This document shows, piece by piece, positions 8,920 through 16,796 of a stretch of DNA of 64,000 nt; the stretch's first letter is position 1; each line of letters opens with the position of its first letter. Position numbers and translations under genes: made by a program. The notes beneath the pieces were generated by a model that saw only the letters and a program-made list of their open reading frames with translations, was not told where the DNA came from and searched no databases. The DNA lies in the IMG/VR virus record IMGVR_UViG_3300037189_015081, positions 1 through 64,000 of that record. One strand, given 5' to 3'. This DNA comes from a virus.

Positions 8920-9761
8920 TCAACATTCAAGACGGCGTCAACGGCTACGTTGACCTGGTCCAGCACGTGCTCGAACACGGCAAGGAGGTCGCGCCTCGCG
9001 GAATGAAAACGCGTGAGATCGAGGACGCGATTATCCGCATCGACGACGTGTACAACGCGCTGCCGCTTAACATTAATCGCGGAACGGTTCCAGGTATCGG
9101 TGCCGTCGAGGCAATGCAGCTTCTTGCCGGCGTCAGTGACCCTGAACTTGTCATCGCGGTAGGTCCACAGTTTAAGAACTACGCCGAGGACAATGGACAG
9201 TTCCACGGTGCGTACGGTTTGCGAACCGCTGGACAATACGAGGTTGTTGTCGATCGACTCAAGAACGACCCCGACACTCGACAGGCCGTTGTCACGATCT
9301 GGGATCCAAAGTTCGACACTCTCCCGGAGAAACGCGACTATCCGTGCACGGTACTGCACCAGTTCCGTATCCGCGACAACAGGCTCAACATGAGCATCTA
9401 CATGCGATCAAATGACGTATGGCTCGGTTCCGCGTATGACTTCTTCCAGTTTACCCGCGTACAGCTCGCAATCGCGTCCGTTCTCGGTATTGAACCTGGA
9501 ACGTACAACCACCACGTCGGGTCGCTGCACATCTATGAGCAGCACTATGACGTCGCTGATCGTCTCACCAAAACGGACGAGTACACGCGGGTACCATACA
9601 TCCAGGGATCAACCTGGAATGAGATTAAAACACAGGCGTTCCTGGCGCTTGAATCAGCCAAGAACCCAGAGCTACGCGGCGCTCTCACTGAGGACGCCGC
9701 GTGGTACGGTGACGCCATGCGAAACGCCGTGCTCAAGAACAAGGCCAAGGCGGAAAACTAA
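8904..9761 (+). CDS. Thymidylate synthase-fold protein, probable dCMP hydroxymethylase
   Basis: 285 residues. ThyA-family landmarks: Y-G-L-R near 104-107, D-T-R-Q-A near 124, catalytic Cys148 in Y-P-C, R-S-N-D at 168-171, L-G-S-A-Y-D at 174-179 and H-I-Y at 209-211. Aligning from Cys148 without gaps places Asp179 at E. coli ThyA Asn177, the residue that reads uracil. T4 dCMP hydroxymethylase has the same Cys148 and Asp179, and Asn-to-Asp changes in thymidylate synthase shift preference to dCMP. So the likely reaction is folate-dependent modification of dCMP rather than dTMP synthesis. ATG 8904 overlaps the kinase gene by 16 bases. Substrate preference is inferred from one residue; plain thymidylate synthase remains possible. 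Confidence 0.75.
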   Translation: MDPAVINIQDGVNGYVDLVQHVLEHGKEVAPRGMKTREIEDAIIRIDDVYNALPLNINRGTVPGIGAVEAMQLLAGVSDPELVIAVGPQFKNYAEDNGQFHGAYGLRTAGQYEVVVDRLKNDPDTRQAVVTIWDPKFDTLPEKRDYPCTVLHQFRIRDNRLNMSIYMRSNDVWLGSAYDFFQFTRVQLAIASVLGIEPGTYNHHVGSLHIYEQHYDVADRLTKTDEYTRVPYIQGSTWNEIKTQAFLALESAKNPELRGALTEDAAWYGDAMRNAVLKNKAKAEN

Positions 9762-9763
9762 AA

Positions 9764-10243
9764 ATGGCAATCGAGCGTCCTTCATGGGACACGGTGTGGA
9801 TGGACGTCGCGGAAACCGTGGCGCTCCGTTCGCGCTGCTCCCGTGCGCAGGTCGGGGCGGTTATCGTTTCACGCGAACAGCGCATTAGCGCGACGGGTTA
9901 CAACGGTCCCGCGGCAAACTGGCCCGAGCCGGGTGACTGTATTGACTGGTGCCCGCGTGCTCAAGGTAAGACGGCACTTGACAACACATATGACGCGTGC
10001 CCTGCGATTCACGCTGAGGCAAACGCGCTTCTGTACGTCGACCGTTCGCATGTTGAAGGCGGGACGATCTATGTCACCGGTGCGTGCTGCATGCAGTGCG
10101 CAAAACTGATCTCTAATTCTGGTATCGCAAAGGTTGTCATGAAGGTGCGCGACATTGATCTGCACCGTAAGCCAGAAATGGTCGTAGACTACCTTGTTAA
10201 GTGCGGGATCGATGTAACTTCTATCGGAGGAAACCCGCAATGA
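9764..10243 (+). CDS. dCMP deaminase
   Basis: 159 residues, the usual length for phage dCMP deaminases. The zinc site is visible: H-A-E at about residues 84-86 (catalytic Glu) and C-C-M-Q-C at about 108-112, a variant of the common P-C-x-x-C. The N-terminal R-S-R-C-S-R-A-Q-V-G-A-V-I-V segment is also typical. It converts dCMP to dUMP, feeding dTMP synthesis. It starts two bases after the previous stop and its TGA overlaps the ATG of the polymerase gene, so it is part of the same operon. If the preceding enzyme uses dCMP, the two would compete for substrate, as in T4, which also has both. Confidence 0.88.
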   Translation: MAIERPSWDTVWMDVAETVALRSRCSRAQVGAVIVSREQRISATGYNGPAANWPEPGDCIDWCPRAQGKTALDNTYDACPAIHAEANALLYVDRSHVEGGTIYVTGACCMQCAKLISNSGIAKVVMKVRDIDLHRKPEMVVDYLVKCGIDVTSIGGNPQ

Positions 10244-12063
10244 CAACAGGACCAATGACAGATGTCGAGCTAACGCTCGTCGACTCGACAGAGAAGGCGC
10301 AAGAGTTTCTGGCGTGGCTCAGCGAGCGTCGTCCATACAACGCGCTGGGAATCGACATCGAAACCGGTGAGAAGCCTGGTAACAATAAGAAGGACGCTTT
10401 CTCGCCATGGCATGGCGACATTCGTCTCGTCCAGGTTGGTGACTCTATGCACGGCTGGGCCATTCCCTGGGAGGAATGGGCTGGCGTGTTCTACGAGGCA
10501 ATGGAGAAGTTTGACGGCCCGATCGTCTGTCACAATATCGCCTTTGAAGCTCGCTGGTTTGACGTAAAGTCTCGCTGGAAGATGCCGTGGGAGCGCGCAC
10601 ATGACACGATGATCATGGCGCACATCATCGACCCGCTTGGTTCCGGTGCACTCAAGCAACTCGCCGCCCTACACGTCGACGGTCGCGCGGTCGCGCTGCA
10701 AAGCACGCTTGACCAGGAGTTCGCAAAGAACGGCTGGACGTGGGGAACGGTTCCTATTACCTATCAGCCATACTGGGCGTATGGCGCGCTCGACACGGTT
10801 TTAACCATGCGCCTGTGGGAACAGTTCTGGGAAAAGTGCGGACCAAACGGGCCGTATAGCCGACCATACGAATTGGAAATGGCTACGCGCAAGATCGTTA
10901 CGCGCATGGAGCTCAATGGTGCGCGTATCGACCTGGACTACTCGCGTAAGAAGTTTGATCAACTCACCGAGTACGCGGAGTCCGTAAAAGTCTGGGCTGC
11001 ACAAAACTACAATGGTGCGTCGATCACGAGTAACATTCAGCTTGTGCGGCTGTTCCAGGACCTTGGCGCAGAGATCACGTCCTTTACCCCGAGCGGTCAA
11101 CCATCAGCCGACAAGGACCAGCTTAAGTATCTTGCCGCTGAAGGTAATGACGCGGTGCGCCAACTTGCCGAGGTCGTGTTGAAGCAGCGCAAGGCAGACA
11201 AGCTAGCCAACACATACTTCAAGAACTTCCTTGAGGACAACATCGGCGGGTTTGTTCACCCGTCCGTCAAGACGCTTGGCGCACGTACGTCGCGTATGTC
11301 TATTACCGCGCCCGCGCTACAGACACTGCCTAAGGGTGACGACGTTGTGCGCCGTGCGTTCCTGCCTAAGGACGAGGATCACGTCATTATCACGTCCGAC
11401 CTCGACCAGGTCGAGTTCCGCATGTTTGCGTCACTGTCTAATGACCCTAACCTGATCAGTCTGTTCCACAAGGCGGACGCGACTGGTTCTGATCCGTTCA
11501 CGGAGATCGGTCGCGAGATCTATCAAGACCCGACGATGCAGAAATCGGACAAGCGTCGTAATCTCATCAAGGGAACAGTTTATGGTCGCCTGTACGGTGC
11601 TGGAGTTTCCAAGCAGGCAATCACTGCTGGCGTGGCAAAGAGCCAGATGCAGGCGGTTTCCGACGCGTTTGACACACGCTACCCGGGAATGGCCATGTTC
11701 CAGAAGCAGATTGAAGATACTGGGATGCGTCGTTTGCGCTCTGAAGGACAGGGCTACGTGAACACGTGGACTGGTCGTCGACTCCCATGTGACGAGGATC
11801 GCGTATACACGCTGGTGAACTATCTCATTCAGGGTGGTGCTGCCGAGGTTTTCAAGTCTAATCTTGTGAAGCTTGACCAGGCTGATCTGACTGAGCTGCT
11901 TATCGTTCCAGTGCACGACGAAATCGTGCTAAACGCTCCGCGTAAGGACGCACAGGAGATTATGAACATAGTGCAGCAGTGCATGACAACAAGCGAGGGT
12001 TGGCAGGTACCACTTACTTCTGGTATCGACGGTCCTCTTGAAACGTGGGGAGACAAGTACTAA
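10240..12063 (+). CDS. Family A DNA polymerase with 3'-5' exonuclease domain
   Basis: 607 residues from ATG 10240, preceded by CGGAGG. Residues ~30-200 are a proofreading exonuclease: G-I-D-I-E (Asp39, Glu41), C-H-N-I-A-F-E and Y-G-A-L-D-T. The polymerase has motif A S-D-L-D-Q-V-E-F-R (catalytic Asp387), motif B R-R-N-L-I-K-G-T-V-Y-G (Lys444, Tyr448) and motif C V-H-D-E (Asp560). No 5'-3' exonuclease domain is present, as is normal for phage versions. Tyr448 occupies the position of E. coli Pol I Phe762, as in T7 polymerase. It replicates the phage genome together with the helicase, primase and nuclease genes nearby. It overlaps its neighbours by a few bases on both sides. Confidence 0.93.
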   Translation: MTTGPMTDVELTLVDSTEKAQEFLAWLSERRPYNALGIDIETGEKPGNNKKDAFSPWHGDIRLVQVGDSMHGWAIPWEEWAGVFYEAMEKFDGPIVCHNIAFEARWFDVKSRWKMPWERAHDTMIMAHIIDPLGSGALKQLAALHVDGRAVALQSTLDQEFAKNGWTWGTVPITYQPYWAYGALDTVLTMRLWEQFWEKCGPNGPYSRPYELEMATRKIVTRMELNGARIDLDYSRKKFDQLTEYAESVKVWAAQNYNGASITSNIQLVRLFQDLGAEITSFTPSGQPSADKDQLKYLAAEGNDAVRQLAEVVLKQRKADKLANTYFKNFLEDNIGGFVHPSVKTLGARTSRMSITAPALQTLPKGDDVVRRAFLPKDEDHVIITSDLDQVEFRMFASLSNDPNLISLFHKADATGSDPFTEIGREIYQDPTMQKSDKRRNLIKGTVYGRLYGAGVSKQAITAGVAKSQMQAVSDAFDTRYPGMAMFQKQIEDTGMRRLRSEGQGYVNTWTGRRLPCDEDRVYTLVNYLIQGGAAEVFKSNLVKLDQADLTELLIVPVHDEIVLNAPRKDAQEIMNIVQQCMTTSEGWQVPLTSGIDGPLETWGDKY

Positions 12064-12518
12064 TGCGCGCAATCCTAGCAGTGGATCCAGGTAAGGCAAC
12101 TGGAATGGCGTTGTTCACCAAGCAGCCAAATGAGGAACCTGTTCTCGTATGGTCGATCGAGGTGCAACAGCACGAGTACGCTCAGCCGATTAGGCAGACG
12201 CTTGCGCAGTACCCAGACGCCGAGGTCGTGTGCGAACGGTTTACCATCAACGCGCAGACCGTCAAGAACTCACAGGCACCGTTCTCTCTTGAGCAGATCG
12301 GTATCCTTAAGCAGTGTCTCCTCGATGTCGGGCGTTCAGCTGATGACGTGTATTTCCAGTCACCGGCTGACGCCAAGGCGATGTTTCCTAACCCGGCGTT
12401 GAAAAAACTTGACTACTGGCATAAGGGCGGAGAAGGACACGCCATGGACGCAATCAGGCATGGCATGTTGCGTTTTGTAAAAACGGGATGGAAGCCTGTC
12501 CGCCTGCTTCAAGAATAA
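12063..12518 (+). CDS. RuvC-like Holliday junction resolvase
   Basis: 151 residues, ATG 12063 overlapping the polymerase stop (TAATG). The RNase H fold is shown by A-V-D-P-G-K-A-T-G at about 5-13 (first catalytic Asp), V-V-C-E-R-F in the middle (catalytic Glu) and G-H-A-M-D-A-I-R-H near residue 127 (last acidic residue). It would resolve recombination or replication branch points before packaging. An upstream in-frame ATG inside the polymerase gene is less likely. Confidence 0.85.
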   Translation: MRAILAVDPGKATGMALFTKQPNEEPVLVWSIEVQQHEYAQPIRQTLAQYPDAEVVCERFTINAQTVKNSQAPFSLEQIGILKQCLLDVGRSADDVYFQSPADAKAMFPNPALKKLDYWHKGGEGHAMDAIRHGMLRFVKTGWKPVRLLQE

Positions 12519-12523
12519 AAACA

Positions 12524-12571
12524 GGTACTAAGCAGAAAAAGTGATTTATTCTGCAAAAAACCTGATAGTAT
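12524..12571 (+). promoter_or_regulatory. Promoter with GGTACTAAGC operator-like site
   Basis: Intergenic region before the SNF2 gene. GGTACTAAGC at 12524-12533 matches the motif repeated five times at 59.4-59.55 kb. GCAGAA (12531-12536) and TTCTGC (12549-12554) form an inverted repeat. TGATAGTAT at 12563-12571 is an extended -10 (the same string precedes the gene at 62703). The GGTACTAAGC site lies just upstream of the expected -35 position, a good place for a repressor or activator. Confidence 0.5.
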
Positions 12572-12601
12572 TAGAAACATAAAGACGAAAGGACGGTGTT
12601 C

Positions 12602-14407
12602 ATGCACGCAAACGTAGAACTCGACGACACGGGTAAGAGCATCATTATTGACACCGACTGGCGGTTCAAGGAGCTCTGCAAGAGTCTCCCCGGTGCCAAG
12701 TGGGATCCTAAAACGCAGCAATGGCGTGTACCCACGTCGTGGGCGACATGCCTCGCCTTGCGCTCAACGTTCCGCGAAGATCTCACCATTGGACCTGGAC
12801 TTGCCGCTTGGGCGGCCAATGAGCGCGCAACGCGTGTCGACCCGGCCAATGCGTTTCGTGGTCTTGAGACGGCCGAGGACGCCTCTAATGAGGACCTGTT
12901 CCCGCACCAACGCGCCGGGGTCCAGTTTCTGCACACCGCGCGACGTGCCCTGCTCGCTGATGAGCCCGGTCTCGGTAAAACCGCGCAGGCAATCCGTTCA
13001 TTGAAGAAGTTCGCCGACAATGATGAGACGCCGTTCCCCGCGCTTATTGTTTGTCCAAACACGCTTAAGAAAAACTGGGCACGTGAGTTCGGTCGCTGGT
13101 GGCCAGAAGCAAAGGTAACCGTTATCAAGGGTTCAGCTGCTCAACGACGCCTTCAATTCGAGGATGGCGCCGATGTCTATGTGATCAACTGGGAATCGCT
13201 GCGTTCGCACTCGCGCTTGGCGCCGTACGGCTCAGTTGCTCTTGCTCGCTGCGTATCCTGCGGCGGTCATGACGAGAAGATCACGGAAAACCGTTGCGAG
13301 GTTCACCTGCGCGAACTAAACAGTATTCAATTCAAGGCCGTCGTTGCCGATGAGATTCACCGTTCAAAGGATCCAAAAAGCAAGCAGTCACGCGCGCTGT
13401 GGGCTGCAACCGGTGACGCGGATATTCGCTTTGCCTTAACTGGTACACCAATCGCAAATAACGTCATCGACCTGTGGGCAATCATGCACTGGTTGTCACC
13501 GGAAGAGTGGCCAAGTAAGACGCGCTGGATTGACCGCACGGTCGACACGATGATGAACGCTTTTGGTGGAATGCTTGTCCTGGGTATCAAGCCAGCCATG
13601 CAATCCGAGTTTGACGCGACAATCAACCCGCGTATGCGGCGCATGCTCAAAAAGGTCGTGCTGCCCTGGCTACCAGACATGATGTTCGAGCGTCGCGACG
13701 TTGAGATGTCGACAAAGCAGGCAAAGGCGTATAAGCAGATGCGCGATCTAATGATTGCCGAGCTCGACGGAAGCGACGCGCTAACCGCGCCTAGCGCGCT
13801 GACGCAGACAACGCGTCTACTGCAATTTGCGAGCGCGTACGCTGAGATCACGCTCGACGAGTCAACGGGTGAGCAACAGGTAAAGCTTACGGCGCCATCG
13901 TGCAAGGTTGACGCGCTCATGGACGACATAAAGAACGGCGACTTTGGTGACGACTCAGTCGCCGTGTGCGCAGTTTCACGTCAGCTCATCGAGATCCTGA
14001 GCGCCGAGCTGACAAAGGCTAAGATTCCGCACGGGTTGATCACCGGTGCGCAAACGGAGGACGAGCGCCAACAGGCCGTTGACGACTTCCAGTCCGGTAA
14101 GACAAAGTGGGTATTGTTCACCGCGCAGGCTGGTGGTGTTGGTATCACACTGACTGCGGCACGACGACTCGTCATGCTGCAGCGCCCGTGGTCACTTGTT
14201 GACCACAAACAGGCACTTGATCGCGTGCACCGTATCGGCTCAGAAATCCACGAGTCCATCATCGTGACAGACTATGTTACCGAGGGAACAATCGAGGAGC
14301 GCGTCATCCAGGTTCTAGAAACCAAGGCTGACAACTTTGAGCAGATCGTACGCGACCGCGATCAGTTGCTTGCACTACTAAAAGACGACAAGGCAGGTAA
14401 GCTCTAA
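12602..14407 (+). CDS. SNF2-family helicase
   Basis: 601 residues; ATG 12602 is preferred over the GTG at 12596 because AAAGGA is well spaced for it. Motif I is D-E-P-G-L-G-K-T (from Asp120), motif II D-E-I-H (from Asp250), motif III L-T-G-T-P-I, and the C-terminal lobe has A-G-G-V-G-I-T-L and the R-V-H-R-I-G motif VI, which place it in the SNF2 group of superfamily 2. A C-x-x-C pair (C-V-S-C-G-G) sits near residue 220 between motifs I and II and could hold zinc. Phage members of this family act in replication-fork remodelling or recombination. The stop overlaps the next ATG (TAATG). Confidence 0.9.
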   Translation: MHANVELDDTGKSIIIDTDWRFKELCKSLPGAKWDPKTQQWRVPTSWATCLALRSTFREDLTIGPGLAAWAANERATRVDPANAFRGLETAEDASNEDLFPHQRAGVQFLHTARRALLADEPGLGKTAQAIRSLKKFADNDETPFPALIVCPNTLKKNWAREFGRWWPEAKVTVIKGSAAQRRLQFEDGADVYVINWESLRSHSRLAPYGSVALARCVSCGGHDEKITENRCEVHLRELNSIQFKAVVADEIHRSKDPKSKQSRALWAATGDADIRFALTGTPIANNVIDLWAIMHWLSPEEWPSKTRWIDRTVDTMMNAFGGMLVLGIKPAMQSEFDATINPRMRRMLKKVVLPWLPDMMFERRDVEMSTKQAKAYKQMRDLMIAELDGSDALTAPSALTQTTRLLQFASAYAEITLDESTGEQQVKLTAPSCKVDALMDDIKNGDFGDDSVAVCAVSRQLIEILSAELTKAKIPHGLITGAQTEDERQQAVDDFQSGKTKWVLFTAQAGGVGITLTAARRLVMLQRPWSLVDHKQALDRVHRIGSEIHESIIVTDYVTEGTIEERVIQVLETKADNFEQIVRDRDQLLALLKDDKAGKL

Positions 14408-15348
14408 TGGCAACCGAATACCCTATCCGCGTATCAAACTCGGAGCTACAAACATTCAAGGACTGTCGTCGACGCTGGTGGTTGAACTACTACCGTCGTT
14501 TGCGACCACTGCAGGAAAATAAGACCGGTGCACTTGCGCTCGGCTCGCGCGTGCACAATGCGCTTGACATGTACTATTCGCAGGGCGTACCTCTTCTTGA
14601 AGCGCACAAACACTTCCTTGACATTGACCGTGCTAATCTTGAGGCGGCGTTCCAGGACACGTCCGATCTCGACACCGAGGGAGAACTCGGGCGTATCATG
14701 CTTGAAGGATACCTTGAATGGGTCGAGGAAAACGGTATTGACGCTGAACTAGAGATGATCTCCACCGAGGAGATTATCGAGATGCCGCTACTCGACGGCA
14801 AGGTTATCCTTCAAGGCAAGATCGACATGCGCGTTCGCCGGAAGGCAGACGGCGTTCGAATGTTCCGCGACTTCAAGACCGTTGGTGGTTCATTCACGGA
14901 CTTTACCGCCCTGGCCCACATGAACGAGCAGATCCTTACCTATATGATGCTCGAGGCTGCACAGAACAAGGACGGCGAGCGCTCAGAGGGTGGTATCTTT
15001 ACCATGCTCAAGAAGGTGAAGAGATCCGCTAATGCCCGTCCGCCTTTCTATGAGCAGATGGAAGTTCGTCATAACATTTTCGCGCTACGCAACTTTTGGC
15101 AGCGTATTCACGGTACAATTACTGACCTGGTAAACGTCCGTGACGCGCTTGATGAAGGAGCTAATCACCAGTTTGTAGTCTATCCGCGTCCGTCGCGTGA
15201 CTGCAAATGGAAATGTCCATTCTTTGCTGTTTGTCCTTTGCTCGACGACGGTTCCGCCGGTGAGCAGGCGATCAGCGAGTCGTATCGGGTCGCCGATCCG
15301 TACGGGTACTACAACAACAACACCGAAGAGAAGGGAAGTGAGATTTAA
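14407..15348 (+). CDS. Cas4/RecB-like PD-(D/E)XK nuclease with Fe-S cysteines
   Basis: 313 residues. N-terminal V-S-N-S-E-L-Q-T-F-x-D-C-R-R-R-W-W is the classic start of the family. The nuclease core is G-K-I-D-M-R followed by D-F-K-T, giving the D...D-x-K active site near residues 140-158. Cys20 and C-terminal Cys266, Cys270 and Cys276 are arranged like the 4Fe-4S cluster of Cas4/AddB-type nucleases. It lies between the SNF2 helicase and the Sak4-like ATPase, the usual actinophage recombination-replication order. Confidence 0.88.
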   Translation: MATEYPIRVSNSELQTFKDCRRRWWLNYYRRLRPLQENKTGALALGSRVHNALDMYYSQGVPLLEAHKHFLDIDRANLEAAFQDTSDLDTEGELGRIMLEGYLEWVEENGIDAELEMISTEEIIEMPLLDGKVILQGKIDMRVRRKADGVRMFRDFKTVGGSFTDFTALAHMNEQILTYMMLEAAQNKDGERSEGGIFTMLKKVKRSANARPPFYEQMEVRHNIFALRNFWQRIHGTITDLVNVRDALDEGANHQFVVYPRPSRDCKWKCPFFAVCPLLDDGSAGEQAISESYRVADPYGYYNNNTEEKGSEI

Positions 15349-15350
15349 CT

Positions 15351-16100
15351 ATGGCAAACCAAGTTCAACGATCACTCACCATCATGGTGTACGGAGAGTC
15401 GAAGGTCGGTAAGTCGACATTCGCAGTAACCGCACCATATCCCCGTCTCATGCTCGACGTGGAAGGCGGTCACCGCTTCCTTCCAATCAACGTCAAGTAC
15501 TGGGATCCACTTCGTGAGGAGCCGCCGCAGGCGGATGGCACATGGGACACAGTTGTCGTCAACGTTCGTGATTACGAAGTTGTCGTCAAGGCGTTCCAGT
15601 GGCTTCAGAGCGGTAAGCACCAGTTCAAGTCCTTGATCATTGACTCCATCTCGGAGCTCCAGGTTAAGTGCATGGACAGCATCGCCGGTAGCGAGCAAAT
15701 GAAGATGCAGCAGTGGGGCGAACTTCTTCGCCACATGGGTGCGCTTCTTCGCGATCTTCGCGATCTCACGATGCACCCGACACAGCCGTTGGAGGCGGTT
15801 GTCCTTACCGCAATGGCTCGACCTGGACAGGACGGTCGCATGCGTCCGTACCTTCAGGGACAGCTCGCGATTCAGGCACCGTACTTCTACGACATTCTTG
15901 GCGCCATCAACGTCGAGACCGTACCAAACCAGGACCCGATGCAGCCGCCTCACAAGGTGCGCCGCATGTATGTCGAACGCACTGATGACTATGAAGCAGG
16001 CGAGCGCGTGCAGGGACGTCTTGGTAAAATCGTTGAGCAGCAGGACCTCGGGGTTGAACGCATGCTCGACATGATCTTTGGTCCCAAGGCCGAAGGTTAG
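15351..16100 (+). CDS. Sak4-like RecA-family ATPase
   Basis: 249 residues. Walker A G-E-S-K-V-G-K-S-T at 15-23, Walker B-like S-L-I-I-D-S-I-S near residue 95. The short RecA-like core with Y-G-E-S-K-V-G-K-S at the very N-terminus is characteristic of the phage Sak4 single-strand annealing group. It sits directly before a DUF669-like ssDNA-binding protein, a common pairing in which the binding protein stimulates the annealase. It starts three bases after the previous stop, with GGAAG upstream. Confidence 0.82.
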   Translation: MANQVQRSLTIMVYGESKVGKSTFAVTAPYPRLMLDVEGGHRFLPINVKYWDPLREEPPQADGTWDTVVVNVRDYEVVVKAFQWLQSGKHQFKSLIIDSISELQVKCMDSIAGSEQMKMQQWGELLRHMGALLRDLRDLTMHPTQPLEAVVLTAMARPGQDGRMRPYLQGQLAIQAPYFYDILGAINVETVPNQDPMQPPHKVRRMYVERTDDYEAGERVQGRLGKIVEQQDLGVERMLDMIFGPKAEG

Positions 16101-16155
16101 CAACACAACATCCCGACCAAGGTGGTCGGAGCGATGAAAAATAAGGAGAAATACC

Positions 16156-16722
16156 ATGAGCTCACTCAACTGGGGTGACCTTGTAAAGGACGCAGGAGAC
16201 GTAGGAAGCTACGAACCTCTGCCCGATGGTGACTACGACCTCGTAGTTGTCGAGGCAACCGCCAAGACTGCACAGTCTGGCAAGACCATGTTCGCTATCA
16301 AGGCGCAGGTGCAGAACGGACCACACGCGAAGCGTCTGGTTTGGGACAACCTCGTTGTAACACCCGACAGCCCTGGTGCTCTCGGAATGTTCTTCCGCAA
16401 GATGGCCGGTCTCGGTCTGAACCGCGAGTTCTTCTCGCAGAACCCGTCAAACGCACAGATCGAGGCTGCTCTCCAGCAGCGTCCATTCCGTGCCCAGATC
16501 GGTTCGCGCGTCTGGAACGGCTCGAAGAAGAACGAGATCAAGATGTACTACGTCGCTAACGCGGCTACCGCATCTGCGGCGCCTGTCGCTGCTGCTCCGG
16601 CACCGGCGCCTGCGCCAGCTCCGGCACCAGCTCCAGCAGCGCCGATCGCTGAGGCTCCTGCTGCAGCGGCGCCTGCGCCAGCTCCGGCACCAGCTCCAGC
16701 TGCGCCTGCTGAACCGTTCTAA
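16156..16722 (+). CDS. DUF669-like ssDNA-binding protein with Ala-Pro tail
   Basis: 188 residues. Residues 1-130 resemble DUF669 proteins (L-P-D-G-D-Y, G-x-x-M-F-A-I-K-A, R-L-V-W-D-N-L), which are OB-like ssDNA-binding partners of Sak-type annealases. Residues ~133-185 are almost only Ala and Pro, encoded by tandem GCGCCTGCGCCAGCTCCG-like repeats, and the protein ends A-E-P-F. This resembles the flexible linker plus terminal P-F tip of SSB proteins, which recruits replication partners. A strong AAGGAGA ribosome binding site precedes the ATG, fitting high expression. Confidence 0.72.
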   Translation: MSSLNWGDLVKDAGDVGSYEPLPDGDYDLVVVEATAKTAQSGKTMFAIKAQVQNGPHAKRLVWDNLVVTPDSPGALGMFFRKMAGLGLNREFFSQNPSNAQIEAALQQRPFRAQIGSRVWNGSKKNEIKMYYVANAATASAAPVAAAPAPAPAPAPAPAPAAPIAEAPAAAAPAPAPAPAPAAPAEPF

Positions 16723-16741
16723 TCTAGAGCGCTCAATCGGG

Positions 16742-16773
16742 TCGCCGTCCGTAGCCATCGCTGCGGGCGGCGA
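16742..16773 (+). terminator. Intergenic 10-bp hairpin, possible attenuator
   Basis: TCGCCGTCCG (16742-16751) pairs with CGGGCGGCGA (16764-16773) with one G-T pair and a 12-base loop. No T-run follows, so it is more likely an mRNA-stabilising or partial termination structure between the ssDNA-binding gene and the glycosyltransferase pair. Confidence 0.4.
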
Positions 16774-16796
16774 TCCAGCACCTGAATAGGAAACAC

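Noticed and set aside
8904-9761. Simple call of dTMP-forming thymidylate synthase
   Set aside because: Asp179 at the Asn177 position argues against dUMP preference; kept as the alternative, not the main call.
15372-16169. Minus-strand open frame of 265 codons over the Sak4-like gene
   Set aside because: Antisense of a gene with clear Walker motifs; no promoter or ribosome binding site of its own.
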